Origin: Strix aluco
Lineage: Eukaryota > Chordata > Aves > Strigiformes > Strigidae
DNA length: 64,000 bases
Direction: 5' to 3'
Assembly (NCBI RefSeq): GCF_031877795.1
Contig: NC_133971.1
Span: forward strand, 66,338,463 to 66,402,462
Part shown: positions 1 to 14,674 of the stretch, piece by piece
Numbering within the stretch: the stretch's first letter is position 1
Layout: every line of letters begins with the position of its first letter
Translations under genes and position numbers: made by a program
Notes under the pieces: model-generated
Seen by the model: only the letters and a program-made list of their open reading frames with translations
Told to the model about the DNA's origin: nothing
Database searches by the model: none

Positions 1-3000
1 AGCCTCTGTATCTCAGCTGCCTGTAAGACAATAGATGACTGACCACTCAGAAGACAGGAGCTTCCAGCTGTCTGGCCATGCAGGACATATTTTCATTTGC
101 CAGTGATGGATCAAAATGGTAACTTAGTATGTCATGCTGGACCTGTTTCTTTTTCAGGCCTGGTGTACAACATCTTTCTCTCTTTCTTCTTTCCCCCTCA
201 ACACAAGCATACCTCTTCAGGTAGGAAAGAAGGCAGAGCTCCAGAGTTGGTCAGGTTACCCATAGCTATTAATAGAGAAGTTTTTCTAAAGAACTCGCTT
301 ACAATTGAAGCTGACAATCAGCTGGACTTAATTTGTGAGTGACTGAAGGGAGTTAGAGATGCAGCAGCTGAGAGTGGTCTTGCTTTTACAGCACATATGA
401 TGTGCCAGCACATCCCCTGTCACTACCATTTCTCTGAGTAGACTTCTCTTACAGGATTCTTTGAAATGACTTGTAGGGCTGCACCTGTCAATTATTTCAA
501 TAGTCAAATAAACGACACCTTCTGCTAGCAACTAATTATATTATCAGAGTTTTCGTCCTTGAAAATGAGAATTAAGGAGGTGTATATACTAAAAATTGTC
601 ACATAATTGCATATACCAGCTATCTGCAGAGGCAATGCACGTATGCCTATGTCTATTTAATAAGTATGTAAAGTAGAAAATTGCACACTGTTGCTGTTCT
701 CTTGTTCTTCAAGTCATTTTATATTGGAATTACAATGAACTCGCAGCTAAAGTTGAATCCAAAGATTACAAAATGGGTCAAATTGTTCATATGCCGGTTT
801 GTAGCTGTGTGCTACTAGATTTCTATTACTGGTTTAGGCTAGCACAGCGTAAAGTAGACCCATCTGTGCTCATGTTGTATGCTAAAATTAACAAATGCTT
901 GTTCTTGGAGTCCAAGCAAAGCAAACACTTTTTCATGGAAAAATTAAACTACAGATCGGTTCTCTGTTGTCGTCGGTGCTCCAGTTAGCACACAACCTCT
1001 CCCCACCAGAAGCAACTTCAGGTGGCATAGCATTGCTTGACCTGTTAGCAATTCTCTGAAGAAGAGTATCCTGTGCAGAGTGCTTGGGCCTCATTTTTAC
1101 CTCTTCCCCATTAGATAAAGAGTCTGTTTAAACAGCAAATATTGTGTGAGACACAGTGCTTGGTAATTTTAGCAGATATTGATGTCTTTGATGTCTGGAA
1201 TGACATAATTAAAATTAAAAATGCAGTATATCTTAAATTTAGCACTATTATTTTTGAAGTAAATTTAGAAGAACTGGCACAAGTACTCTTCAGGTGAGCA
1301 ATAACTCTCTGTGTAGCTGAAGTGATGATTCCAGGAAGGAATGATGTGTAATTCTGTGAAATACACATGAAAACACTACATATAGTTATGTATCTTTAAT
1401 ATGTCTCCATTAAATATCGACACTAATATATTAATTAATATGTAATTAATATAGTCACATACATATCAGTATGCTCATCATACTCTCATACATGAAGCAT
1501 GTTTTGAACAATCTTTATGGAAAGAAAACAGCCTCTGTATCTGGCTTTTCAGCTATCTCCTTGGGACCAGGAAGTGGATTTGGACGTCACGTGTGACTTG
1601 TCTAGTGTAATTGCTGAGCCTAACATCTTCCATCAGTGCCAAGGCTGGCAGCACAGTATTTGTTCTGGCTTTCCTGAGCAGCTCTGCCAGTGTGCTACAG
1701 CCCTGCCTCTGGGGCTGAAAGAACAGTTTAATTCCCATCATTATCTTCTCAGGCTTGTCTGCTGCAGAAGGATGCCCAACAGTGATGCTTTTTGGTCAGG
1801 AACTGATTTGCCTAATCTGGCTGGATTAGAGCAGCAGTGTGTTTCATATGGTCAGCACACAAGTTCTTGGTCGGAAAACTTGCGTGTGTGAGTTACCAAG
1901 TTGCAGCTATCTGGCTTCAATCAGTCAGACTGGCATTTTGCAGGGCTAGGGTATCTGTCTTCTGACTCCCACCAACCAGTCAACATTTAGTACTTGTAAC
2001 TACAATGTCAGTCTATAAATTACAGCCTCAGCAAAACCCCAGTGCAAAATCTGGCAGATGGACTGTCATTTTCAGAGAAAGTATGCTTTTGTCCACTGTA
2101 AATATGTAACACAAAATTTTGGAGTCATTCTCAGTTTCCTTTTTCAGCCTTCATAGCTTCTTTGCACTCATGTAGTCTCACAATGAATAAAGCGATACTC
2201 TTGTTCATTATCCTCCTGCTTGGAAGGAAGGAGGATCAGGAAGTTGTGAAGAATCAGTGAAGAACACAGAGAAAAAATCCATACCTTCGCCTTGAATCAG
2301 TGGTGTAACTAATGCAGCTTGAATTTGTAGATTCTTGCCTGTCCCTTAAAATAGAAGCTGGGTGTGGTGGTGGTACTTTCTGAAAGTAGAGTTTGTACTT
2401 CCTAAAAATAAAGTTATTTTATCAGTGTAAGCACTATGAAGTACCAGCATGTAATCTTCTTCTTCAGAAGAAGAGTTCAGAGCTCCTTGTCATTGATCAA
2501 GATGAGGCCATGAAACCCAAGGAGATATTTTTGGCAGCTTTCTGTAAAATGAATTCTTGTAAAACTGAATTTTGCCCTGTCTGACAGGCTATTTTGTCTT
2601 TGTCCTCTGTCTTGTTTGAAGGACAGAATACAGGTAATAAACTGGTTTGTTTGTTTGGGGCTCTTGAATGACAAAAGTCAAATGGAAATCCAGATATACT
2701 GAAATAGTATTAATTGTACATGCACAATATACTGGCTTGTATTAGTCATTCAAAATTATTCCTCCTCTGAAAAGGCTGACAAGGAAAAGTTTGCATTATG
2801 CGAAAACTTATACATGATTTGACTTTATGTGACTTGACTAACTGTGAAAATAAAGTTAGCTACCCATATAAAGCTTGGTAGGACTGCGACATTCTTCTGC
2901 AGTATTTTATTCTTCAGAATAAAAAAGCATCTTCAGATCTTGTAGTTAATTTATATGACTTCTAATGGGGCAGAGTAGATAGAGTTAAGATTAAGGGATA

Positions 3001-6000
3001 GATCTTAGATTTGTGTCACATGTTTTCTTTTAGCTCCTCCTGTGTCTTTCTCAACCATAGTATTGTTCATACCAGTCAAACTGAATTTATCTGTGATTAT
3101 GCACTTAAATTTAATTAATACACAGATTTTTGTTTGTTTGTTTTAGCTGACAAAGGCTTTATCGTTTCTGGACCTGGTCTGTGTGGCACAGTGCAGCACA
3201 AATAACCCACACAAAGCTCTGTGTTGCAGTGCTAGATGTTTCTGGTACCTGCAGCAACTTGCTTCTAAAGCACGTTAAAGCAGTCAGCAGTATGAGCTGT
3301 TCTTCATCAGGTTTCCCAGAATGGAACATTTTGCAGTGTTTTTATGATTGAAATTTCTGTTTCATCATTGTTTTACTGATAGATCTTTAGCAAAGACGTC
3401 ATGGTGTCACTGCTGTCTAGCATGTGTACTTTCTTGCAGCTTAGCCCTGTCTCCTGCACTGGCCTCAAGTGTTCTGAAGTGGAGGGGAGAGCCATGCAGC
3501 AGCTGACTGTATGTGATACCTGGAAGTATTTGCTGAAACCAAACCTAGGCTAGTTTTCAGTTTTTAAGGACTTTTCACTCTAATACCATTTTAGGAAAAG
3601 TGGAGACTGTTGCTTGGAGTCCATGAATGTAGCTCTTCTTAGAATTATTGGTGTTAATTGAGATTATGTTGAAGGTGGTGGGACTGCTGATTCTGCCCTG
3701 GCTGTCTGCTAGAGCAGAACTGGCTCCCGAATGCTGTCCATCTCTCTGTCTGAGGCAGGACTGCAGGCAGATTGCTGGGTTACTTCAAAGGTGATGTACT
3801 GGCAAGTTTAAAACTGAAGTCTGGTTATCCATGAACTCTCTGAAAATGAGTGCTGCTTTGATTGCTCTTGTTACAGAGAGCAAGAATTTGGTTTTTATCA
3901 TGTGTAGGACCAACTCTGTAGTTCAAAAATCAATATTTTATTAAAATAGAAAATGTTAATTTACCACAACACAGAAAGTGGTGTTTTTCTAAAGATATCT
4001 TACAGAACCATTGGGCTGTGGCTTGTGGCCTTAAAGTCTAGGCTTTTTTTTCCTCTAAATATACTCTATTCTGTTTTCTGTGTGTCTGTCATGTTGAATA
4101 AGTTAACAGGCAGTGGTCATAGGACCAGGACTCATCTCCCATGTATCAAGTAAAACAAAACAGGCAGCTCTTTTCATTGTGAGAATGCCATGAGGGGCTT
4201 CTTCTGCAGTCACAAAGCTGGAATGAAGGTGCCAGAATCTTGAGATAGAGTTGCAACTCAAAATATACTCAGGGTTTTCTTTTTACATATAGTATGCCTA
4301 TTTGGTGTCATCTGTAAAACAGCCTCACCTTTCAAATTTCTTGTTGCCCTGCCTCAGGTTCCTTCTGAGCCATCCACCAGCTTCCCTCCTCTGTTCCCCT
4401 CTTTGCTGTCCAGTGCAGCTTTCTCAGCCATTCTGCTCCATCCCATCATGGCCAGGGTCCTCCTGGCAGCACTGGCGTTACCACTGTGCTTGGCATCAGA
4501 GACATAGGCATTGGCAGTGAAACACCCAGGTCTGCCACCTTCGCTCCTGCTGAGCAGTGCACAGTAGACTGTGAGCAGTCGCCCAGACTTGACATTTCAG
4601 GCTCATGTAGGATCCAATTGCTAATCAATCGCAATGTGCTATTGTGTGCTATGTGCCTGCGTGCTGTGAACAAGAGAGAGGAAACAGGATCCTTTGAGAG
4701 TAGGTTAGCTGACTCATATGATTTTCTGGCCTGATATTATCTCATCAGCAGTAGATTTGAATAATTCACCAAAGTAATGCTACTACTGCAATTAAAAGAA
4801 GGATTATTTGCAAACGCTCCCTTAAATTATTGTGGATCACACTTCTGAGAATACATTAGAAGGTTCATTTCATGTTACACCTTCCTTAATTCAGGGCTTA
4901 ATTTATCTAAATTTTGTGGCCTATCTGTTCAAAGGCATGGTTAGGCAGCTCTCAAGATTGGTGTGCCAAACTGTTGATGTCTTTTCCAAATTTGAAGTTG
5001 AACAAATATTGCTGATGTGCTGATCAGTGATGCCTTGTGCCTGGGACAGATAATGGTTCTTGACCCCCGCAATGGTGATGTATGGGAGTTCCCCATCTGC
5101 TCGTGTTCCACCTGTAGTATGTGGGCTGTCAACTGCTGGCTCTGGCAGATAAGAAGATACCCCTGCCTTTTAGCAAGAAAGATGGATTCTGTACATGTCT
5201 AAAGAAACTGACTCCCGTGATGTCATCTGCCAACAATTAGTATGTCATGAATGTAATTGTTCAGAGGAAAGTCCACAAGGTTTTTTTAAAAGATTAAATT
5301 ATTTTCAGGCTGCATTATTATAGTTACCTACCTGTTGAACTGAAGAAGTACAGTTGATTATTTTCTTTCTAGCCTGCCCTTGCTAAGTACCTAGAGGGTA
5401 GTATTTCAGTGAGGATTAACTAAATTCCCTTCAAACCATAGCTGTTGATCTCTCTGTTTTAAGGGTTATTTTGTCTGAAGTGAATTCCACTTCTCTGATG
5501 TTTTCTGTTTTGATTCTTAAATACTGTGATAAATGTTAGGGTCTATTAAGTTTCAACCTTCTATTTTTGTCCATTGGTAAACACTACACCAGATGTGGGC
5601 ATGAAGGACCCTGAGAAGCTGAGGGAGTTCTGCTTTTATTCAACAATTTTAACTTTCATAACTGAGAATTTCAGCTCATTTTTTAGGGTTGTGTGTGTGC
5701 TGTTTTGGGTTTTTTAAGAGCTGAGAAAAACAGGCTTACGCAACTTCGTTTGCATAAGTGCAGTGAGTCATTCACATTTCTTTTTTGCGTATGTCTCTGT
5801 GTGTGTGTTGTATCGCTTTATATAACCTTTCTTTGAAAAAGTACTACCGTGAGTGCTAAGAATATATTTTCCCTTTAAAACAAACAAAAAAAAAAGTGCC
5901 TATTAGGCAGATAGCTGCTTCTCAGTGATATGTCCTCATAGATGCTGTTCTCCAGGAAAGCATTTTGGTGATTCTTCTTAAGGCTCTGGTTGTTCAGTGG

Positions 6001-9000
6001 CAAAGTTTATGCTGGTATATGAATGTGTAAGGGGAAGACCGCGTAGCTCTATCTTTTCTCCTTTGTGGTCAGAGCTGTGGGTAACTCCACATGATAATGT
6101 TGATTATATATATGTATATATTTATATAGGGATTTCAAATGTGTGTAGTACTTACAGCATACTGTAGCTTCTGCTTTATCACATTACTTCCTACCATCTA
6201 GGGAAGAGTGGAGCTTTTAGCGCAGAGTACCTCTGTGCATTGTTGGAAGAAATCTGAGGCTTAAATCCTTCACATAGCAATCCAACACAGGTGGCAAGCA
6301 TCCTCTGTCAGGCACGCTTGAAAGAAGTCCTCTAGAAGGCCTCATCTTTTTTGACACTACATAACTCTGTGTGATCAAATGTACTGTGAACATCTGACTG
6401 CCTGGAGTTTATTGTTTTGAATGCAATTACAGGTATTAAGTGTCAGTCCAGTTTAAGTGCTAGAATTGCTGTTTTATGTTTATATGTTTCAGATGTGTTT
6501 TCTTTGACATCTGATGGATGGTGCTATGTAACGGTGGCAGGGAGCTTTCTGTTGGTTTTCCTAGAAAGGGTGAGTGTGGTTCATGGTGCAGAGATGTGCG
6601 CACAAGTCTTTTTCTTGCAACTGTGGCTGTTCTGAGGCTTCCCACTTCATTTCTCTCCAGCTCTGCTGTATCGTTGTGTTTTCTGATCTGATGTACATCC
6701 CTCCCAGCATGGAAAGTTCCCCACAATAGTTTCACACCAATTACTTCCATGAACATTCAGAAATCCCTCCACTCTGCTCTACAGCCCTGTGTGTTACAAA
6801 ATCAGATTCAGGGCCTCTTCCTTTCTATAACCCAATTTTTATTTCCATTAAAGTACATCACAGTTTTCATTTGATTTCAGTGGTATTCTATGTTTTATGC
6901 AGGTACCATTGTCCATCCTCTTCCTTGTTCATTCTTGTGGCAACATTTTGACGACTGTGGTAATCACTGTGTTCTCTGTCTGATGCAGAGCAGATGTTTG
7001 CAGTCGCAAGATAAGGCAGGGTTCACCTACTGCCTAATTAGCAGATTAGCAGTATCTGGGGTCTGCAGAAGTGCCAGAAACATTCAGGTAGTGTTTTTAA
7101 CTGTCTGTGGTAGTGTACTCAAATGGACGTTAGACACGAAAATAGGACCTTAATTCATCATTAAGAAATTGGATTCATATAAGGAATTGTAATACCTGTG
7201 TAGCTTCAAAAATATGAGCAATTTTCATGAATGTACTTGCATGTGTAAAATGAGGCATACACTTAGATTCCTTGTTGGATTGATGTTTGGAAGAGTAGTT
7301 CTACTAGTTTAGACTCTAAATGGAATTAACATACCCAGAGACAGAAATACTGAGTAGGAGTTACATAGATGTAACTGTTTTCTCCAGCAACTGTTGACAA
7401 TAAGGCAGCTTTTTCACTTAGCAGATAGTAATTGTCATGACATTTGGAGATAAGAAAGATCTCTGAACTTGCGGTATTCTTCACGAATAAGAAAAATTTC
7501 CTACTCACACAAAAACTACAATTGAGAGTAACTCTTCGTATTTAATCCTCTTAAAGAGGTGTTTTCCCTTTGCACACAGTTGTGAACAGTATCTGCATGG
7601 GCACAGTAGTTATTCTCACCACTGTCTGATTGTCAAATGGCCCCTTGTATGAGCAAGCACATACTAAGTTGCCTACACCATTGTATTAATCATTACCTCA
7701 AATGTGGGATGTGAGAAATGGGAGCCTCTTAACGATAAAATCACACAGTAGATTTCTGAACATTCATCCTTGTGCTTCAAAAATGATGACTTAAATTTTC
7801 TGATCCTCAACATAGCCCTTGAAGCCCTCTGTTTCTAAGCAGTGCTCTGTCCCTAATGGGCATTATCCTTGTGTCCATTTTTATGCCCACGCTGGAGAAG
7901 GCTATTACATATGTCATCCATAGAAGTCAATAATACAAGCCAGCCACCTCAGTGTACTACACACTCTAAGTGTATCAGGAATTTCAAAAGTCTTACTAAA
8001 AGGTGGATGTCCACTTGAATAAAAAGATGGCCCTGCAATGGTACACTGTGTGCACTCCAAACAAAGGTAAGAGTCTAGAGAAATGGGATGGACTGAGCAC
8101 ATAAGAGATCATATGGTTTATGCAGGGAAATACATCCTCTGTTCTTAAAAGTCATTGACGCTTGAGTTGAAATGAAAGTTTCTCTTCCTGCTATTGCCAT
8201 TTTGCAGATTTTTTCCACATAATTTAGTACAGAATCAAAGATTTTGTTACTTGCAGAAAGAAATAAATAAGTAATTAACAGGCAGGGCATTAAAGGAAAG
8301 GACAAAAGCTTCACAAGGCTCAAATTAACCTTTCTCTGTTTTTATGTTGCATCCTTATCTGACTGCTTGAGCACCACTCACTAGAGCTAAATTTTTAGCA
8401 ATTGGGTTTTAGAAATTTCACAGGAGTTCACCGCAAAGCAAGTTAACTTTCTATAACCATATTAAGTAGGAATAATTACACTTTAAGTGACCCTTATGAG
8501 ATGTTTCCAACTGCCTGGAATAGAAATCTGGGTCACTACTCCACTGAGCGATAATGTAAGACATCAAGACACTGCTATATTCTAGATAAAGTAAATTGCC
8601 CTCTTCCTGCTGAAGTCAAAGGAGTGATCCTGCTCATGGCCACAAGTTTGTTCTGAGCTTGTCTGAACTCTGTCAGTGAAATGTTTTCTATGCATAAACT
8701 AGAAGGCTTCTTAAGCTTTACATTTTAATATATTCTTTACTTACTGAGTTGCCTTGGCCTCCTGTTCATTTCAATGAAATTTTTTAAAGATTGCCTTCTA
8801 TATGACAGGAAAACTGACTCAATCTATTTTGTGTATCAGTGAGCTGAAATTTACATGAAACACAGTATATCCTTCATCTTAACAAAGTAGCCTGAGCCAG
8901 TCACCACTACTATTGCTAAAAGCGTATCCCCAACAAGTTAGCTCAGTAGCAGAATAGATAGCATGAGTATCAGCTCATTTCTAAACTTTACTTATAAAGA

Positions 9001-10253
9001 AGCTTCTGAAAAATTCCAGAGTGCCATGGAGAATTTCCTATCAGAAGGAACCAAGGAGAAAAGCATTGTTTCACCCCAGGCATATTCTTTGGGAGGATTT
9101 TTGGCACTAATTAACCTGGGATGTAGAGGCCACCCCATGTCAAGCTCCTGCAAGAGTATCAGATTTCATTAACAACATATTGGGAAGCAAGTATTATTCA
9201 ACATTACCAGCCTTGGTCTGAGTCACAGGAACAGGCTTGAAATAATGAGTACGAAAAATCCTTTTTAGAGGTAAATGGGGGGGGGGAGGGGGAAATAAGC
9301 TTCAGGAACCTGTTATTGGAGACGACTTCTTGAACCGTTTTTTATTTGTGAGCCAAATACTGCAATAATTAAGCTGCAAAATTAAGGGAATGTGCTTTGC
9401 TTTTAGTGGATATTAACATTGGTTTTCTCCAGGCATTCAATCACTTAACTCAGTTGTCTTTTTATATTATTCAAATGTGATACACATTAGTCAAACATAA
9501 GTGGTTGAAGAATCATGTTACGAATGACTCTTGAGAGGGAAGTATGTTATAAACATTTCTACTAATGGAATATTTATGTTAATGTAAATTAACTCCATAA
9601 GGGTGGCAAATCCTTTGAAAGGTGAAGTTTCTGCTGCACTGTGGATGCTTTTATTATTTCGTTACTTGTACAGTACAAAGAGTGGTGTACAGACTTCTGC
9701 TGTAGCCAACAAGGACTTGGCAAATGCAGTTTGGTGACCCTCAAGGCCTGTCACACACTGAAAATATAATGCAGCTTTGTGTGATGCTGAAAACAGGAAT
9801 GATATTTTGCAGAAATAATTATAAGAACTGTGATCTGAGAAAAACTGCAAAATTAACTGGATCTGTACAAAAGTAGAACAAAACGAAGAGGTATAGCTAG
9901 CAGGTAGCAGATTTAATTAGACTGATAGAGACAGTCATCACTTTGGAGGGGGTGATCAGTTGCCAACAATATTAGGGGTAGGAACCTAAAAATGGCAAGA
10001 AAGAGTACAGCTATGGTCGTGTCTATTTCCTGTAATCCAGGCTATGGGCATTTTCTTAGAGTCATGAGATCTGACAAATGTTGGAGTGATGCAGGGGACT
10101 GGTAGCAGACCTTGTCTGGAAAGTATTTTCATAGTTACAGCTGAATTAAAGACCCAAGTGCTTTCCAGAGAGTGGTCTAATGCAGGGTTCCCCACTGGAA
10201 GCAACTGCTTTGTAATCCCCCACAGATAACCTGTCTGCAAAGTCTGAACTTTT

Positions 10254-10293
10254 GTATATGCATATGTATATGTACATATATGCACATATATAC
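10254..10293. repeat. 40-nt alternating purine-pyrimidine tract
   Basis: Every base from 10254 to 10293 alternates purine and pyrimidine without a break, built from GTATAT, GCATAT, GTACAT and GCACAT units. Such tracts can adopt left-handed DNA, and TA-rich ones also extrude cruciforms or melt. It is a degenerate dinucleotide microsatellite. No function is implied by the sequence alone. Confidence 0.85.
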
Positions 10294-13200
10294 TGTACAC
10301 GCCTGAATCCTTCCATGAGGAAGAAGTTGGGCATGACATCTTCAGGGATTGCAAGATGGAAGAGATCGTTGCACCATCCTTAGGAATACAGTGCAGCAGC
10401 CAACAGAACCATATCTGTTGTAATAGTCTCCAGCTCTACCTCTATGCTCTTGTGCATAAGGGGAAACAGAAGCCCTGGAGGTTAGGGAAGGGCAGAGCCT
10501 AGTGAAATTGTGTCCAGGGTTTCTAAGCAGGTGGGGATTTACCCAGCTGCCTATTTTTAAGTTCCCTACCAAATGTAAGAACAACGTGCTAAAAACCCTT
10601 CGTATCTTCAGGGGGTTTGTTTGCTTGTTTGTTTTTGCAACATGTAAATTAGTTATCAAAATGATTTAGATTGCACAAAGCGCTCTTTCAACTGTGTTTT
10701 ATTAATTCAGGAACAGCAATGATAAGATCTAGTTCTTTCCAAAGAATTTGGTATGCCACATCTCCCATACGGGATCAGATTACAAAGACAGTTCAGCTCC
10801 CAGTTAGGCTCTTCAGTGAAGTGGTTACATTTTTGACAGCAGTCAGCATCCAGTGGGTCTGGTGTTCATTTTCAGGAATGGGAGATGGTGAGCGCTTCTG
10901 AAAATGTAACCTTTTGTACTTAAATATTTGTGTGTCTTCTCCCAACCCCATTTTCTGTGAAGTTATGTGATATTTCTTCATTGTTATTTTCAGAGTTTTT
11001 TTCCGTGCTTAATAAAACAAAACTAAATAGTTCTGCAAGAGTTCCACTGCATTTCTGTGCAGTGTGATTCTCATATTTTTGTGATTATTTTTTCATATTT
11101 TTATGATTTTCATGATATTTAAAACACAAGTGTTCATAAATATGTGCACAAATGAAACCGCAAATACCATGATGAGTTATACAGTAGTGATAACTCCAAG
11201 TACAAATACTAAATTTAAAATGTAAGTTGTTATTTGTATAGCCAATTAACATGAATGTCTGATGAATCACAGTAAATCCACAAACACATGCTGAACTGGA
11301 TTTTTGCACATGTAAATCCATTTGCCTTAATGCCTCGTTCCTTGGATAAATATGACAGTTTTATGTTGTTTATATCTTTCCAAGAACTACAGATTACTTT
11401 CTTCCAAGGAAACTTAGTATGGTGGCCTGACGTACCTTCAATATTCCTCTCTTCCAAATTATTCTTTAATTATTATTTTATCTCTTGAAAAATCCTTTCA
11501 TTTTCAGGTGTTGTGGAAGTTCTTAGGTTCTAATCTCTGATGGATACCTGTGAATACTTAAAAAAATATACATCATATAGCCAGACTGGTATGCTGATGA
11601 TGCCATATGAGTCCAAGACACCTCTAAATCGTTGTTACCAGTGTCACATGCAAACTTTTTCTAGGAACACCTTGCTTATCAAATTGTCTCTGTTATGGTC
11701 TTTCTTCAGAACTCTATCTTCACCCTGACAGTTCTGCTTCCAGGCTTTATGGTGTCTTTAGCATTGACCCTGTGACCCAGCTCCCAAGTTCTCCCTACAC
11801 ATTGATGCCATTAGTCAGCTTCTCATTCCAGTGCTTCCCAAGGACTTGCTTTCTCTACTGTGCCAAAAAGGCACTCATCTCTGCATTAAGTGTCCTCAGC
11901 AGGAAAAGACAGCTTCAGTCACAATTTCTTTTGTTCTGTTCTCCTTATTCTCATCAGCTGTCTCACTTCTATCACATTACCTTTGTCCTCCCTGTTTGTC
12001 AAGTCAACTTTTGTAGTTTGGATGTGTTCCTGAACAAGCAGCAATTCTTTTGCTTGCCACTGTAGCAAGTCTGGCACATACTAGAGTGTTAGTTCAGTGT
12101 GATAAAAAGTTTATTTTGATGTAGGTAGTTATTAATAGTGTCAACAATTCATTAACTGTTACTGGTCTGTGTCAAATATCTTAGTGGCCTCTATTTCATT
12201 CTTACAGATCACTGCCTAGGCAACAAGCATGGCTAACCTGCAAGTCAAGCAACAAGATGTGACTTCTGCTTTTCACTAAATTCTCTTTAAGTGTTACCTC
12301 ATCTTCCTATGCCACACCCACACCCTTCATCTGTTCTCAAACTCATTGCCTTCTTGATCTGGCTCTGAGTTCAGTGGGTCAGGGACTCTTTATGTTGGTG
12401 TTTATTGCTACACCACTTAGGTCAATATCTTACTTCCTCACAGAGTTCCTAAATGCAATGTTAATGCTTTGCTACTTAGGAGACAATAACAGCATAGCTG
12501 GCATGAGATGGAGAGTCATGGAGGCATTATGCTGATCTTTGTTCTCCAGAAGTGCAAGGTATGGAAAGGGGTGGGTGGGATGTGGGTGGAATGGGAGTCT
12601 TCAGCTCCCCCCACCTCAACTGAGCTCTGCCTGTTTCATGGCCATTTGAAGTGTTTCATTCCTCAGAACAGACTGCCTGGCCCCTTTCACAAACACTCAG
12701 ATCAGTTTCAGCACATGAGAAAAGAAAAGGTCTGGTTACATGGAGCTGGGAGAGAGGCAGCATTGCATAGCTTCAGCAGAAAGCTAACCTTTCCTTCCAC
12801 TGTTCTTCTGCTCTTCCCCCTCCTCCCACTGAGCCCTGCAGAGAGAGACTAGTGATCAAACTGTAGATTCCCCCAAGTACAGAAGGTAGTAAACCTCCCA
12901 TCCCCTCCCCAAGAGGACGTGTATGCTGACAACAGCCTCATTCAATCTGACACCTGTTTCACTTTAAAACAGGCCCCTATAAATAGAGTGAATGTAACCC
13001 TAGGTGGCATTGCAAAATATTATGGAAAATGCGGCTTACAACCCTGTGAAGAAGGGGGAGTAGAGAGAGTGGGGGTGGGCAAAAAGACACTATCTACCAT
13101 AAAAACCTGGCAGCTTCATGCAAGGGCTGTTGCTTTTAATTTAAATGCTCATTTCTTATGCTATTTTCAGATCCTCTCTGGGATTTTAGGAATGTTGAGA

Positions 13201-14099
13201 CGTGCTGGTTATAAAGCCGTGAGTACAAAATGGTCACGGATGGCTGGAATGAGGCATGTTCTAATGGAAACAAATCACTTGTCAGTAAGCAGCCTTCAAA
13301 CTTTTGAACAAAAGCTCAAAAGGGTCAGGGAAAAGACATGTTTGTTGACTTAAAATGGCTGGATGCAGGTCGTCAGAAAGGCATAGGCTTCAATATTATT
13401 GAGGTACCTCTTCAGTTCTGTGTAAAATTAGGGTTTTAAATGAGGTTAAGTACTTTGATGGCAACCACAAATGGAACAAGCAACTTACATTAAACAGAAA
13501 GCTTACACATGTGTAAACTGAAGTGTGCATACTACCAAAATGTAAAGCACGTACACCACTGCAAAACAGTGGCAGAATGGAGCTCAACTGTGGGAACTAC
13601 ATTTGGGCGTATGGACATAAATGTTTGTGAGGAAGACTATGCTATATCTACTGAAATTTAGAAGAGTAACCAGTATTCCTGTAACATAAAAGTAGGTGTC
13701 TGTGATTAATTTTAGTTAGTTAAAATAGTGGAGCTTAGCTTTATAGTGATTTGAGGATAAATCCAAATCATGAGTCTGTTTATTCAACTTTCTGTAGGTT
13801 TTAACTATAATTGAAATTCTGCAATGCTATTGTTAAAATTTTTTGTTTGCTTACAAGACCCATAATGAGGTTCATGACCCCTGGGCCAACTATAATGAGG
13901 GATCAGCCCTTCTTTTTCCTGTGTAATATTTTGTCTTGCTGTGTAAATTGAATAATGTTGCTCTATAATAAGTTGTATAAGGTGGATGAATTACAATCTT
14001 TGCAGAACACCATGTTGAATCTCCTAATTCTACTGTAGCTTGGTTTCATAAGAAAATGAGGCTTATGCAATCTTTTTCATAAGTCTGTCTGCTAGTCCC

Positions 14100-14125
14100 C
14101 TGAACAAGCTTCTGAGCTTGTTCAG
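14100..14125. repeat. Perfect 11-bp hairpin with 4-nt loop
   Basis: CTGAACAAGCT at 14100-14110 is followed by the loop TCTG and then its exact reverse complement AGCTTGTTCAG at 14115-14125. No T-run or flanking duplication ties it to a transposon end. It is too short for a typical microRNA precursor. Confidence 0.85.
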
Positions 14126-14674
14126 TCTTCAACTGGATTTGAAGAGGGATTAGAGATAATTACGTTTTGACTAGATTTGTGAAAACTGCTTTCTGTCTAG
14201 AGGAAGAGAGGCAGAGGCAGTGCGTCTGTGGAGGGGAAGGCAGGTAAAGCATAGGTGTCAGCTAAAGTGGTCAGCACAGGGGTCCTTAGCACAGCACACA
14301 CTGTTCTGTGCATACAGCAGGGACTGAGGAGACAGGTTTGGGCAGAGGTGACTGGGAAGGCAAGCTGATGAGACAAAGACTTGGCCTCTGTAAGCAACCA
14401 GGTTTCATGTTAGTGTTTGCAGAATAATTTCTTTTTCATATGGAAAGCAGTAGCAGAAGAAAAGGGAATGACTCTGTGTGGTAAAATGTTATATGTGAGC
14501 TTCAAAGTGCAGGGCAGGCTTTTGGTGTTTCTGAGGTTTACTCCTCTAAGTAAACATTATTCTGCTTTCAAAGGGAAGAAACCAAGACACCTTCTTCACA
14601 GACATTGGACTTACTCAAAGGCACCAAATGACTCAGCAGCAACCAGGTACAGCATACAGAATGTTTAGGTAGTT

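Larger units (their letters stand above)
1..14674. other. AT-rich single-copy stretch, no gene recognised
   Basis: I see no coding exon, RNA gene or clear transposon that I can support here. Open frames on both strands are short, lack protein-family motifs, and look like chance frames in AT-rich vertebrate noncoding DNA. Small structures inside it are listed separately (alternating purine-pyrimidine tract at 10254, hairpin at 14100). Minor items: a TA-rich run at 6103-6128, a G-run tract at 9277-9292 (ten G, A, five G), an 8-bp inverted repeat at 2210-2236, and a loose TCATATTTTT-type tandem at about 11070-11120. Most probably intron or intergenic DNA. Confidence 0.6.

Noticed and set aside
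12919..13353. 144-codon plus-strand frame
   Set aside because: No recognisable motif. Only the short splice-bounded piece inside it is worth a check, and that is listed separately.
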